Source of the DNA: Lachnospiraceae bacterium
GTDB lineage: Bacteria > Bacillota > Clostridia > Lachnospirales > Lachnospiraceae
Length of the DNA: 20,646 nt
Direction of reading: 5' to 3'
NCBI GenBank assembly: GCA_017463035.1
Contig: JAFTPY010000041.1
Location: 1 to 20,646 of the forward strand
Shown: positions 1-7,125 of the stretch, piece by piece
Layout: the number at the start of each line of letters is the position of its first letter
Numbering within the stretch: position 1 is the first letter of the stretch
Notes under the pieces: model-generated
Seen by the model: only the letters and a program-made list of their open reading frames with translations
Told to the model about the DNA's origin: nothing
Databases searched by the model: none
Program-made: the position numbers and the translations under genes

Positions 1-1
1 C

Positions 2-604
2 AAGGTAGTGTATGTGGATTACCGGCTGGCACCGAAGTATTCTTTTCCGGTTCCGGTAGAAGATTGTTACGCAACATATCAATGGGTATTGGAACAGGCA
101 AAGGAGCTTGCGATTGATCCGAATTGCATTTTTATGGGCGGAGACAGTGCGGGAGGTAATCTTGCGATTGCGGTTACCTTGCTGGCAAAGCAGAGAGGAC
201 TGCCGGTTCCGAGAGCCGAATTGCTGATTTATCCGGTGACGGACCGGCGCATGGAAACGGAATCTATGAAGAAGTATACGGATACGCCGATGTGGAATGC
301 ACGTCTGAATGCAAAGATGTGGGAGTACTACTTGGGAACGCAGACATTGGGAAATATGGCATATGCGTCTCCGGCAGAAGCGCAATCATTGGAGGGATTT
401 CCTGCGTCTTATATTGAGGTGGCGGAGTATGACTGCTTAAAAGACGAGGGAATCGCGTTCGGTAACCGTTTAAAAGAAGAGAAGGTACCGGTGGAGCTTC
501 ATGAAGTTAAGCAGGCATGTCACGGGTTTGAAACGGCGATAAATAGTTCTGTGACAAAGGAAGCGATAAACAAAAGAGTTGATTTTTTAAAAAGAGTTCG
601 GTGA
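2..604 (+). CDS. Alpha/beta hydrolase, HSL-type esterase/lipase (5' end outside window)
   Basis: This is the C-terminal part of a serine hydrolase of the hormone-sensitive-lipase-like family, which hydrolyses short-chain esters in the cytoplasm. The visible frame opens with the family hallmark YRLAP. The nucleophile elbow GDSAGGN follows, with the catalytic Ser codon at 146-148. The acid Asp lies in EYDCLKDEG and the His in CHGFE, both near the C-terminus, so three triad members are present in order. The oxyanion-hole HGGG motif should lie just upstream and is not in the window. The GTG at position 8 is not the true start, because the frame is open back to the window edge and conserved strand residues precede it. 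The natural substrate cannot be read from the sequence. Confidence 0.88.
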   Translation, partial: KVVYVDYRLAPKYSFPVPVEDCYATYQWVLEQAKELAIDPNCIFMGGDSAGGNLAIAVTLLAKQRGLPVPRAELLIYPVTDRRMETESMKKYTDTPMWNARLNAKMWEYYLGTQTLGNMAYASPAEAQSLEGFPASYIEVAEYDCLKDEGIAFGNRLKEEKVPVELHEVKQACHGFETAINSSVTKEAINKRVDFLKRVR

Positions 605-695
605 TTGGAAACGTTATCTATAGCGAAAGCGGAATCCGTCTATACTATTCGATGAATCGGTAAATGAAGATGTTCCGATTTGAAGGAAGGTGTCT

Positions 696-1559
696 ATGAA
701 AAAGAAAATCGTTCATGAAATAAAAAGCTTACTCTTAATTACGGTAGCAACTTTAATCTACGCTGTAGGAATCAGTTTGTTCTTAGACCCGAATCAGTTA
801 GCTCCGGGTGGGGTTACGGGTATTGCAGTGATTTTAAATCGTTTGGTTAATATCGAGACCGGTACCTTATATTTTTTGCTGAATCTGCCACTTGTTTTGC
901 TTGGAATTTGGAAGTTCGGAATGCGGTTTATTGCAAAAACCGCTTATGCCATTTTGTTGGTATCTGTGTTTACAAACCTGTTAAGTCCCATCGGGGCATT
1001 GACGGATGATTTGCTGATTGCAGGTGTCATCGGTGGCGTTTTCATTGCCATCGGAGTGGGATTGATTTTCAGAGCCGGTGCCACAACCGGCGGTACCGAC
1101 ATTATTGTGAAAATTCTTCGCCGTAAATATCGTCATTTGAAAACAGGGTTTCTGTTTCTGTGCACGGACATTTTGATTGTGAGTCTTTCCGCCCTGGTGT
1201 TCAAAAATATCGAGGTTGCATTCTATGCCTTGCTGACGGTCGTGGTCTGCGGAAAGGCACTGGATTATGTGCTGTATGGCGGAGATGTGGCGAAAATGCT
1301 GTTTATCATTACGGAAAAGCCGGAGGAAATCGGAGCCCGTTTGATGGCAGAGCTGGATGTTGGCGTGACCTACCTACAGGGACAGGGCGGCTTTACCGGT
1401 AAGGAAAAGAGAGTGGTATTTACGATGGTTCCGAATCGTTTGGGAGCGGTAGTCCGGGACATTGTAAAGCATGAAGATCCGGTGGCGTTTCTGGTTGTGA
1501 CCAGTGCCAATGAGATTTTCGGAGAAGGATATAAGGATATTTTTAAGGAAGAGATATAG
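696..1559 (+). CDS. YitT family membrane protein (DUF161 and DUF2179)
   Basis: This is an integral membrane protein of the YitT/YqfU family, whose function is poorly known. Residues 11-195 hold about six hydrophobic segments, with the conserved APGGVTG near residue 37 and GGTDII near 132. The C-terminal 90 residues form the soluble DUF2179 domain, recognisable by GVTYLQGQGGFTGKEKRVV and the closing GEGYKD. I chose ATG 696 over the in-frame GTG at 690 because AAGGAAGG at 683-690 then sits 5 nt from the start; the GTG would overlap that site. The length of 287 residues is normal for the family. The stop is 12 nt before the Nudix gene, so the two are probably co-transcribed. Confidence 0.9.
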   Translation: MKKKIVHEIKSLLLITVATLIYAVGISLFLDPNQLAPGGVTGIAVILNRLVNIETGTLYFLLNLPLVLLGIWKFGMRFIAKTAYAILLVSVFTNLLSPIGALTDDLLIAGVIGGVFIAIGVGLIFRAGATTGGTDIIVKILRRKYRHLKTGFLFLCTDILIVSLSALVFKNIEVAFYALLTVVVCGKALDYVLYGGDVAKMLFIITEKPEEIGARLMAELDVGVTYLQGQGGFTGKEKRVVFTMVPNRLGAVVRDIVKHEDPVAFLVVTSANEIFGEGYKDIFKEEI

Positions 1560-1571
1560 AGGGGCGAAACT

Positions 1572-2051
1572 ATGATTCATGTAAACGTAAGAGGTTTGGT
1601 TGTCAGACAATCAGAGAACGGAAAGCAGTTGCTGATTCAGTTACGAAAAAGAGCGGGAGAAGCGGAAAGTTACGAACTCCCCGGCGGCAGAATCAACGAG
1701 TTCGAAAAAATGGTGGACGGATTGCGAAGAGAGATTATGGAAGAAACCGGTTTGACAGTGGAAATGATTCAAGGAGAGGCGGATTCCGTGGTTACAACCG
1801 GCAGGAGCTTTTCTGTGGAATGCATAAAGCCTTATGCGGCTTATCAGACGATAGAGGGGCCCGTAGATTCCTTTGGTATTTACTTCCTTTGTGAAGCAGA
1901 GGGAGAACCGCAAAGGGAAGGGGACGATAGCGGGGATGTACATTGGGCGGGACTCACGGAAGTTCAAAAGTTGATTGACGAAAAGAGGTTTTCGGAAATC
2001 GATTTGCCGGCGGTGTTGATGTTTTTACGGGATGAAAATAAAGTGGTATGA
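1572..2051 (+). CDS. Nudix hydrolase
   Basis: This is a 159-residue Nudix-superfamily pyrophosphohydrolase, which cleaves nucleoside diphosphate linked to some moiety X. Residues 39-61 match the full Nudix box G-x5-E-x7-RE-U-x-EE-x-G-U without exception: Gly39, Glu45, Arg53-Glu54, Glu57-Glu58, Gly60, Leu61. These glutamates bind the catalytic metal. The N-terminal strand (VNVRGLVV) and the central LPGGR are typical. The substrate cannot be inferred. The start has GAGGGGCG at 1559-1566, about 5 nt before the ATG. The gene sits between the YitT gene and a methyltransferase with gaps of 12 and 13 nt, suggesting one transcript. Confidence 0.92.
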   Translation: MIHVNVRGLVVRQSENGKQLLIQLRKRAGEAESYELPGGRINEFEKMVDGLRREIMEETGLTVEMIQGEADSVVTTGRSFSVECIKPYAAYQTIEGPVDSFGIYFLCEAEGEPQREGDDSGDVHWAGLTEVQKLIDEKRFSEIDLPAVLMFLRDENKVV

Positions 2052-2064
2052 CTAGGTGATTACT

Positions 2065-2823
2065 ATGAGCATAATACAAACTTTTTACGATAATTTAGCA
2101 ACGAGGTATGACAAACTGTTTTTGGATTGGCAAGCGACTACGCGGGAACAAGCAGAACTCTTGCATAGGTTGTTTGAAAGCAATGGGTTTGACCGTACCG
2201 CAAAGGTTCTTGATTGTGCTTGCGGGATAGGAACGCAAGCCATTGGACTTGCAACATTGGGATATCACGTTACCGCTTCCGATATCAGTGAAGGAGAGCT
2301 TGCAGAAGCGGAAAAAAGAGCAAGTGAACATAATGTAAATATCTGTTTTCACCAAGCCGATTTTCGTGCTTTGTCCGATGTGTTTACAGAAAAGTACGAC
2401 ATTATAATTGCGATGGATAATGCGTTGCCTCATATGTTAACAAGCCGTGATTTGGAAGCGGCAATTAAAAGTATTGTGAATCAAATCGAGAGTAACGGTA
2501 TTTTTGTTGCCAGTATCCGGGATTATGATAGTTTGCTGTCGGATAAGCCGCCATACTCACCGCCGTATATTCATAAAACGGAGAAGGGGCAAAGAGTGTC
2601 CTTCCAAACCTGGGTGTGGAAGGATGAAAATTACAGACTGACGCAATATATCATTGAGGATGAAGAAACGTTGCAAGTAAGCAAATTTGAATGTGAATAT
2701 CGGGCTGCGCGAAGAAAAGAAATGACTGATTTATTACTTGCGCATGGTTGCAGTAAGGTGGATTGGAAGTTTCCTGAGGAAACCGGATTTTATCAACCGA
2801 TTGTTGTAGCAAGGAAGGTGTAG
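2065..2823 (+). CDS. Class I SAM-dependent methyltransferase
   Basis: This is a Rossmann-fold methyltransferase of 252 residues. Motif I, VLDCACGIGT (residues 48-57), binds S-adenosylmethionine. The acidic end of strand 2 appears in TASDIS, motif II-like DFRAL follows, and motif IV is IIIAMDNALPHM. The C-terminal half is the beta-rich substrate-side region seen in many small-molecule methyltransferases. The target is unknown. I chose ATG 2065 over the upstream GTG 2056 because AGGTGA at 2054-2059 then lies at a proper distance. It is the last gene of the YitT-Nudix-methyltransferase cluster; a MerR-type promoter follows 18 bp after its stop. Confidence 0.88.
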   Translation: MSIIQTFYDNLATRYDKLFLDWQATTREQAELLHRLFESNGFDRTAKVLDCACGIGTQAIGLATLGYHVTASDISEGELAEAEKRASEHNVNICFHQADFRALSDVFTEKYDIIIAMDNALPHMLTSRDLEAAIKSIVNQIESNGIFVASIRDYDSLLSDKPPYSPPYIHKTEKGQRVSFQTWVWKDENYRLTQYIIEDEETLQVSKFECEYRAARRKEMTDLLLAHGCSKVDWKFPEETGFYQPIVVARKV

Positions 2824-2841
2824 AAACTTTTGAATATTATC

Positions 2842-2872
2842 TTGACTCTCACGTTACGTCATAGTATATACT
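2842..2872 (+). promoter_or_regulatory. MerR-type promoter, probably autoregulated
   Basis: A -35 box TTGACT (2842-2847) is followed after a 19-bp spacer by TATACT (2867-2872). A 19-bp spacer is the hallmark of promoters that MerR proteins activate by DNA distortion. The spacer holds an imperfect dyad centred on ACGTTACGT (2851-2859). An alternative -10, TATATA at 2865-2870, would give a normal 17-bp spacing, so the 19-bp reading is likely but not certain. The next gene encodes a MerR protein. Confidence 0.6.
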
Positions 2873-2893
2873 CTTTTTTGTGAGGTGATAACA

Positions 2894-3622
2894 ATGAAAC
2901 TGCAGATTAAAGAATTTGCCGATTTTACGGGGGTGAGTGTGCGCACGCTCCATTATTACGATGAAATAGGATTGCTTTCGCCTGCCTATGTTGACGAGCA
3001 AACAGGCTATCGTTTTTATGACGAAAACTCCCTTCTTCGTATGCAGGAGATTCTCTTTTACCGTGAATTGGACTTTCCTTTAAAGAGCATTGGCGAGATT
3101 TTGTCATCTCCGGACTATGATACAAGCAGGGCATTGAAAGAGCAAAAGAAGCTTCTCATACTCAAAAAAGAGCGGTTGGAGCGTCTGATTTCTGCCGTTG
3201 ACGATGCCATGAAAGGAGAAAACGTGATGAGTGCATTTGATAACAGTGAATTTGAAAAGTACAAGGCGGAGGCGAAAGAAAAGTGGGGAAAAACCGACGC
3301 TTACAAGGAGCACGCAGAGAAAACGAAGGGGTATTCAAAAGAGAAGTGGAATAACCTTATAGAGGAAATGAATGCTGTTTTTGCAGAGTTTGCGGCATGC
3401 AGGAAAAACGGGGAAGGGCCTGATTCTGCCGAAGTACAGAACCTTGTTAAAAAATTGCAGAACCATATTACCGAAAATTATTATCACTGTACCAACGAGA
3501 TTTTGGCGGGGCTCGGGCAGATGTATGTCCTGGATGAGCGCTTTAAGAATAACATTGATAAGCACGGGGACGGGACTGCGGAGCTTGTGAGTGAAGCCAT
3601 CAAAGTGTATTGCCGGAAATAA
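2894..3622 (+). CDS. MerR family regulator with TipAS drug-binding domain
   Basis: This is a 242-residue transcriptional regulator of the TipAL/Mta type. Residues 1-70 form the MerR winged helix-turn-helix (IKEFADFTGVSVRTLHYYDEIGLL, then the wing DEQTGYRFYDE). Residues 78-108 form the dimerising coiled coil. From about residue 118 (FEKYKAEAKEKWG) to the end is an all-helical TipAS domain; in TipAL this domain binds thiopeptide-like antibiotics. The ligand here is unknown. The start ATG 2894 has GAGGTGAT at 2882-2889; an in-frame GTG at 2885 lies inside that site and is rejected. No dedicated target gene is adjacent, so it may act on itself and on distant drug-resistance genes. Confidence 0.9.
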   Translation: MKLQIKEFADFTGVSVRTLHYYDEIGLLSPAYVDEQTGYRFYDENSLLRMQEILFYRELDFPLKSIGEILSSPDYDTSRALKEQKKLLILKKERLERLISAVDDAMKGENVMSAFDNSEFEKYKAEAKEKWGKTDAYKEHAEKTKGYSKEKWNNLIEEMNAVFAEFAACRKNGEGPDSAEVQNLVKKLQNHITENYYHCTNEILAGLGQMYVLDERFKNNIDKHGDGTAELVSEAIKVYCRK

Positions 3623-3640
3623 AAAAGTCGCTTTTCCCTC

Positions 3641-3671
3641 TTGACTCTCCCCTTTACTGTAATGATACTAT
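3641..3671 (+). promoter_or_regulatory. MerR-type promoter of the second MerR gene
   Basis: TTGACT (3641-3646) and TACTAT (3666-3671) are 19 bp apart, and the first nine bases TTGACTCTC equal those of the promoter at 2842. The spacer contains TTACTGTAA (3654-3662), a dyad with one central base. GATACT at 3664-3669 could act as a 17-bp-spaced -10 instead. The match to the other MerR promoter and the gene that follows favour MerR control. Confidence 0.55.
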
Positions 3672-3714
3672 GACAGTGCAAGGTACCTGCAATGTTGACT
3701 AAAGGAGTGATGGG

Positions 3715-5268
3715 ATGTATAAAATCGGTGAGCTTTCAAGGCTGAGTCAGATTCCGGTAAAGACGCTGCGGTTTTATGATGCGGAAGGGATTTTGGTTCC
3801 GGATGAGATTGACGAGTTTACGGGGTATCGGTATTACGGTGCCGCGAAGCTGTCGGATTGTTACCGGATTGTGGCTCTTAAGGAGCTGGGATTCAGTCTG
3901 AGTGAGATTAGGGAGTTTCTTTCTTTGCCGAAGGAGAGGGTTTCGGAGCTTGTGACGGCAAAGGAGGCGGAATTAAATAGGTTAAAAGCGCAAACCGAGG
4001 CACGCATCCGGGTTCTCCGTAACTTAAATTCGGCGTTAAAGGAGAGTGCTTGTATGTTTGATATCATTATCAGAAAAAGTGATGAAGTCCGCTTGTTGTT
4101 TGACCGCAGAGTGATTTCGGATAAATCCGAATGGGACGATGTTTTGAAAGAACTTCGCAATGCGGTTCCGGCAGGGACGCTGGGCGACAGAGAAGTGATT
4201 GTGGATTATGAGACGGAGTATGTCAGTGAGAATTTTGATACCGGCTTCGGTGTGGAGCTGACGGGTAAGGTTTCGAATTTACGGGGCTTTACGGAAAAGA
4301 CAGTGTGCTTTTCGGGAGAGACTGCCGGGCTTGTTTGTAAGGCGGAGGAGTACGACGAGGCGGTACGGGCGTTGCAGCAGTATGTGTTGGATAACAACTA
4401 TCAGATTGTGGGCCCGACCTACCAAATCCGGTACGGAGACGGAACGGTAGAGGTAAAGCTTCCGGTGGTGAAGCTTCGTGAGTTTAATCCGGTGTTTAAT
4501 GAGGAGATTGATGTACCCTTTGAAAACGATCCGGAGGTCATCGGACATTGGGAGATGCTGGACCATCTGCCGTGTAAGGAGATGTTTCTTCCGGAGAAGA
4601 GGAAGTCTGTGGAGCACGGCGACCGTGTAAAGGAGCTTTATTTCCTGCCGGGTGGTGAGCGGTATTGGTGTTTCGGTTGGACGAAGGGCTATTTGCTATC
4701 CGACTGCGGTTATCCGCACCGGAAGAATCAAAATCCGTACACCATCGAACGCATCGGAGAGGAAACTTACCTGTTTTTAGAGTTCAAGGGTCACAATTAC
4801 TTTGAAGGCGGAAAGCCGGAGGTGTGGGTATTCCGAAAGACCGATTCCAAGGAGTATACGAAGAAGGAAATCCGGATTGTGGACGAAATTCCGCAGGTTC
4901 CCGCGGATGACAGTGCGGTAATGGGACTGTGGAATGTATGTGACCTTGTTCGAAGTGTAGAATCCTTTGACCCGCGCAATATGTGCGCCTTCATTCCTCA
5001 TGAGGCACTGTACTGGAGAAGTGCAGAGTTCCTGACCGGCGGGCAGATTCGAAACGGGTTCTTAAATTCCAAAGACGGCAGCGTCACCATTGACAAGGAT
5101 GCGGTTTGGCGTTGGGTAAACGGCTACGTGATTTGCAATCCGAGGGTTACCGCAAGTAAGTACATGATAGAAACCTATGAGGGTACGGAGTATTTGTTCG
5201 TGCAGTGGAAGAGCGGAGACTATTCCTACGGGGGAGAGCAACCGTTCTGGTATGTGTTTAAGAGGTAA
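3715..5268 (+). CDS. MerR family regulator with GyrI-like region and duplicated C-terminal sensor domain
   Basis: This is an unusually long MerR protein of 517 residues, where most are 120-280. Residues 1-70 are the DNA-binding head (YKIGELSRLSQIPVKTLRFYD, wing DEFTGYRYY). Residues 75-112 are a coiled coil. Residues 115-268 look like a GyrI/BmrR-type effector-binding fold, ending in YQIRYGDGTVEVKLPV. The last 243 residues hold two copies of one beta-rich domain, at about 275-375 and 401-517. Both open with a hydrophobic-G-x-W motif (VIGHW, VMGLW), contain a W-x-x-GY turn and close with a Y-x-G-G-x-x-P-x-(V/Y)-x-(V/F)F+ signature. Such domains also occur at the C-terminus of some BlaR1-like sensors (from memory). 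AAAGGAG at 3701-3707 precedes the start. The signal sensed is unknown. Confidence 0.82.
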   Translation: MYKIGELSRLSQIPVKTLRFYDAEGILVPDEIDEFTGYRYYGAAKLSDCYRIVALKELGFSLSEIREFLSLPKERVSELVTAKEAELNRLKAQTEARIRVLRNLNSALKESACMFDIIIRKSDEVRLLFDRRVISDKSEWDDVLKELRNAVPAGTLGDREVIVDYETEYVSENFDTGFGVELTGKVSNLRGFTEKTVCFSGETAGLVCKAEEYDEAVRALQQYVLDNNYQIVGPTYQIRYGDGTVEVKLPVVKLREFNPVFNEEIDVPFENDPEVIGHWEMLDHLPCKEMFLPEKRKSVEHGDRVKELYFLPGGERYWCFGWTKGYLLSDCGYPHRKNQNPYTIERIGEETYLFLEFKGHNYFEGGKPEVWVFRKTDSKEYTKKEIRIVDEIPQVPADDSAVMGLWNVCDLVRSVESFDPRNMCAFIPHEALYWRSAEFLTGGQIRNGFLNSKDGSVTIDKDAVWRWVNGYVICNPRVTASKYMIETYEGTEYLFVQWKSGDYSYGGEQPFWYVFKR

Positions 5269-5293
5269 ATAATTTTAAAACAAATGAACGAAT

Positions 5294-5345
5294 AAATTTA
5301 GGGAACATTTTGATGCATAAGAGCATTGAAAAGTTCCCTAAATTT
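5294..5345 (+). terminator. Long hairpin after the MerR gene; possible terminator and operator half
   Basis: A 13-bp perfect inverted repeat (5294-5306 with 5333-5345, arm AAATTTAGGGAAC) extends inward through a partly matched stem to a short loop near ATAAGA. A T-rich run (5343-5347) follows, so it can act as an intrinsic terminator for the gene ending at 5268. The same arms also make half-sites 1 and 2 of the array before the Fic gene, so the role may be dual. Confidence 0.5.
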
Positions 5346-5348
5346 TTC

Positions 5349-5377
5349 TTGCTAATTAGGGAACTTTTGCGTATAAT
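5349..5377 (+). promoter_or_regulatory. Promoter of the Fic gene
   Basis: TTGCTA (5349-5354), a 17-bp spacer and a consensus TATAAT (5372-5377) form a sigma-A-type promoter 41 bp before the Fic start codon. Half-site 3 (TTAGGGAAC, 5356-5364) lies in the spacer and half-site 4 (5391-5399) lies just after the expected transcription start, so a protein bound to both would cover the -10 box. Confidence 0.68.
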
Positions 5378-5399
5378 ATATTCTATAAAAGTTCCCTAA
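5356..5399. promoter_or_regulatory. Palindromic operator candidate around the Fic -10 box
   Basis: TTAGGGAACTTTT at 5356-5368 and its exact reverse complement at 5387-5399 form a 13-bp perfect inverted repeat with an 18-nt centre containing TATAAT. Together with the pair at 5294-5345 there are four half-sites in alternating orientation, whose GGGAAC cores are centred 32, 26 and 32 bp apart. This geometry suggests cooperative binding of a dimeric repressor. The binding protein is unknown. Confidence 0.55.
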
Positions 5400-5418
5400 A
5401 AGAAAGAGGTGTCGCAGA

Positions 5419-6357
5419 ATGAGTGCAAATTATACGGAAATTCAGGAGTTGTTACAGCAGAGAGCGGATATACAAGCCAGACTTAATCTAATGCCTTATG
5501 ACGGGAATCCTGAGATTAAAGAAGTAGGTGGCATGAAATATTTATATATTCGTAAAAGGGTAGCCGGCAAATTGACCTCGACTTATGTGGATGTATATTC
5601 GGATGAGTTGTATCAGTTGTTGTTGCGTAATGCCAAGGAACAAAAAGACTTAAATAAAGTCATCCGTAAAATCAACAAAGAACTGATCAGCCGTGGGTAT
5701 GAAGACAGAGAACTTTCTGCCAGAGTACTGCAGAATTTGGATTTTGCCAGAGCAAATATGAAGGCAAACATTTATGATCAGGCAGTATTGGAAGGTGTAG
5801 CGACATCCTTTCCGCAGACAGAGGATATCATTGAGAACGGGAAGGTAAACGGTGTATCTGCAACAGACGTACAGAAGATTCTGAATTTAAAACATGCATG
5901 GGAATTCATTTTGGATAGAGATGTCATTCAAAGTGAAAGTAACTATCATATGCTTTGTCATATTGCAAAGTTGGTAAATGAAGGTTTTTTTTATGATGGC
6001 GGCCGTATCCGGGGGATTCCGGTACAAATCGGCGGAACCAGTTATGTACCACCGCTTCCGATAGAGTCAGTGGTAATTGAGCAAATCAACGAGATTGCAG
6101 GGCAGGAAAAAGAGCCGATTGATATCGCGATTGAGTTATGTATGTATTGCATGAAAACGCAGGTGTTTAAGGATGGAAATAAAAGAGCGTCTGTTATCTT
6201 TGCAAATCACTACCTGATAGCGCACGGAAGCGGATTTTTAGTAATACCGGAAAAGGAAGTACCGGAATTTAAAAAGTTGTTAGTGGAGTATTACGAGGGT
6301 GCTTCTTTAGAGATTATCGGTACATTCCTGCGTGAGAAATGTTGGAAGAATTTTTAA
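5419..6357 (+). CDS. Fic/Doc-fold protein with substituted catalytic His
   Basis: This is a 312-residue Fic-family protein. Active Fic enzymes transfer AMP or a related group from a nucleotide to a protein hydroxyl, using the motif HxFx(D/E)GN(G/K)R. Here the motif is QVFKDGNKR (residues 248-256): the phosphate-binding loop is intact, but the catalytic His is Gln248. An inhibitory-helix-like segment QAVLEGV lies at 121-127, with the Glu125-Gly126 pair present and the usual Ser/Thr four residues earlier replaced by Gln121. Residues 38-60 look like a basic beta-hairpin (MKYLYIRKRVAGK) and 65-100 are helical. The start has AAAGAGGTG at 5402-5410. No antitoxin gene is adjacent. It may be an inactive or altered Fic, possibly with a regulatory role. 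Confidence 0.8.
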   Translation: MSANYTEIQELLQQRADIQARLNLMPYDGNPEIKEVGGMKYLYIRKRVAGKLTSTYVDVYSDELYQLLLRNAKEQKDLNKVIRKINKELISRGYEDRELSARVLQNLDFARANMKANIYDQAVLEGVATSFPQTEDIIENGKVNGVSATDVQKILNLKHAWEFILDRDVIQSESNYHMLCHIAKLVNEGFFYDGGRIRGIPVQIGGTSYVPPLPIESVVIEQINEIAGQEKEPIDIAIELCMYCMKTQVFKDGNKRASVIFANHYLIAHGSGFLVIPEKEVPEFKKLLVEYYEGASLEIIGTFLREKCWKNF

Positions 6358-6389
6358 AATAATAATTCCTTAGTGAAACATTCCATTGC

Positions 6390-6418
6390 TTGATTTTGGG
6401 ACTGTAAAAGCGTATATT
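6390..6418 (+). promoter_or_regulatory. Promoter with long leader for the XRE gene
   Basis: TTGATT (6390-6395), 17 bp, then TATATT (6413-6418). Transcription would begin near 6425, leaving a leader of about 200 nt before the XRE start at 6622. No other good promoter is seen closer to that gene. Confidence 0.55.
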
Positions 6419-6524
6419 TGTATATAAGAGGTCCGGTCAACCGATGGTTGGGTGAAAAAACAACCGATAGGGGAGAAAAAAGGCTGATTTTCAACCGTTG
6501 TTCCATGTTTTTTAGGAGTATTGC

Positions 6525-6584
6525 ATGGTAAGATGTGGACAAGAGCAGAGGGAACAGATTGCAAAAGCTCTTGTGGCCACGTAA
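6525..6584 (+). CDS. Possible 19-codon upstream ORF in the XRE leader
   Basis: ATG 6525 is preceded by AGGAG (6514-6518) at 6 nt and opens a 19-codon frame, MVRCGQEQREQIAKALVAT, ending at TAA 6582-6584, 37 nt before the XRE start. The coding part overlaps a strong hairpin, CAAGAGC (6540-6546) with GCTCTTG (6567-6573), reinforced by GTGG near 6535 and CCAC near 6577. The coincidence of a ribosome binding site, a small frame and a stem would suit a translation-sensing leader. It could equally be chance: the peptide is very short and has no recognisable homologue. Confidence 0.25.
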   Translation: MVRCGQEQREQIAKALVAT

Positions 6585-6621
6585 CGAAAAACAGGAATAA
6601 TGTTAAAGGAGGATTTAATTT

Positions 6622-7122
6622 ATGGAAATGACAATCGGAAAAAGAATTGCAGCTCTTAGAAAAGAGAAGGGGATGACACAGGAAGAATTATCTCAGAAGA
6701 TGGAGGTAAGTGCACAGGCAGTAAGCAAATGGGAGAATGACCAGACCTGCCCGGATATTACTTCTCTTCCGAAGCTGGCAAAGATATTAGGGGTAACGGT
6801 AGATGAACTGTTAGCCGGCAAAGAAGAAATCGAACCGGTTGCAAGGGTTCTTGCTCCGGAAGAGCGCAAGGATATTAAGGAGATGATGCTTCGTCTTGTA
6901 GTTGAAAGTTGTAACGGTGACCATGTCAGAATGAATATTCCAATGGCGCTGGTGCTGGTTGCAGTGGAAATGGGCATGGATCTTCCGCAGGTTTCCGGAA
7001 ACTCTGCATTGAAGAACATTGATTTGGAACAGATTGTGAATATGGTACATCAAGGCGTTATGGGGAATCTCATGGAAGTGGAATCCGGTGAAGGTGATAC
7101 CGTACGCATCTTTGTGGAGTAG
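6622..7122 (+). CDS. XRE family regulator with C-terminal SHOCT-like domain
   Basis: This is a 166-residue regulator. Residues 5-62 are a Cro/CI-type helix-turn-helix (IGKRIAALRKEKGMTQEELSQKMEVSAQAVSKWENDQTCPD), ending in VTVDELLAG. After a linker, residues 80-166 form a small alpha/beta domain with the pattern VRMNIPMALVLVAV, then IDLEQIVNMV, then GNLMEVESGEGDTVRIFVE. It resembles the SHOCT-like domain of envelope-stress and anti-sigma-linked proteins. AAAGGAGG at 6605-6612 precedes the ATG. The next gene, 3 nt downstream, encodes a stand-alone protein resembling this C-terminal domain, which suggests a partner or competitor. Confidence 0.85.
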   Translation: MEMTIGKRIAALRKEKGMTQEELSQKMEVSAQAVSKWENDQTCPDITSLPKLAKILGVTVDELLAGKEEIEPVARVLAPEERKDIKEMMLRLVVESCNGDHVRMNIPMALVLVAVEMGMDLPQVSGNSALKNIDLEQIVNMVHQGVMGNLMEVESGEGDTVRIFVE

Positions 7123-7125
7123 CTT

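Noticed and set aside
605..695. Promoter for the YitT gene
   Set aside because: TATACT near 640 has no acceptable -35 box at 16-19 bp, so I could not support a promoter; a small AATCGG/CCGATT stem is too weak to list.
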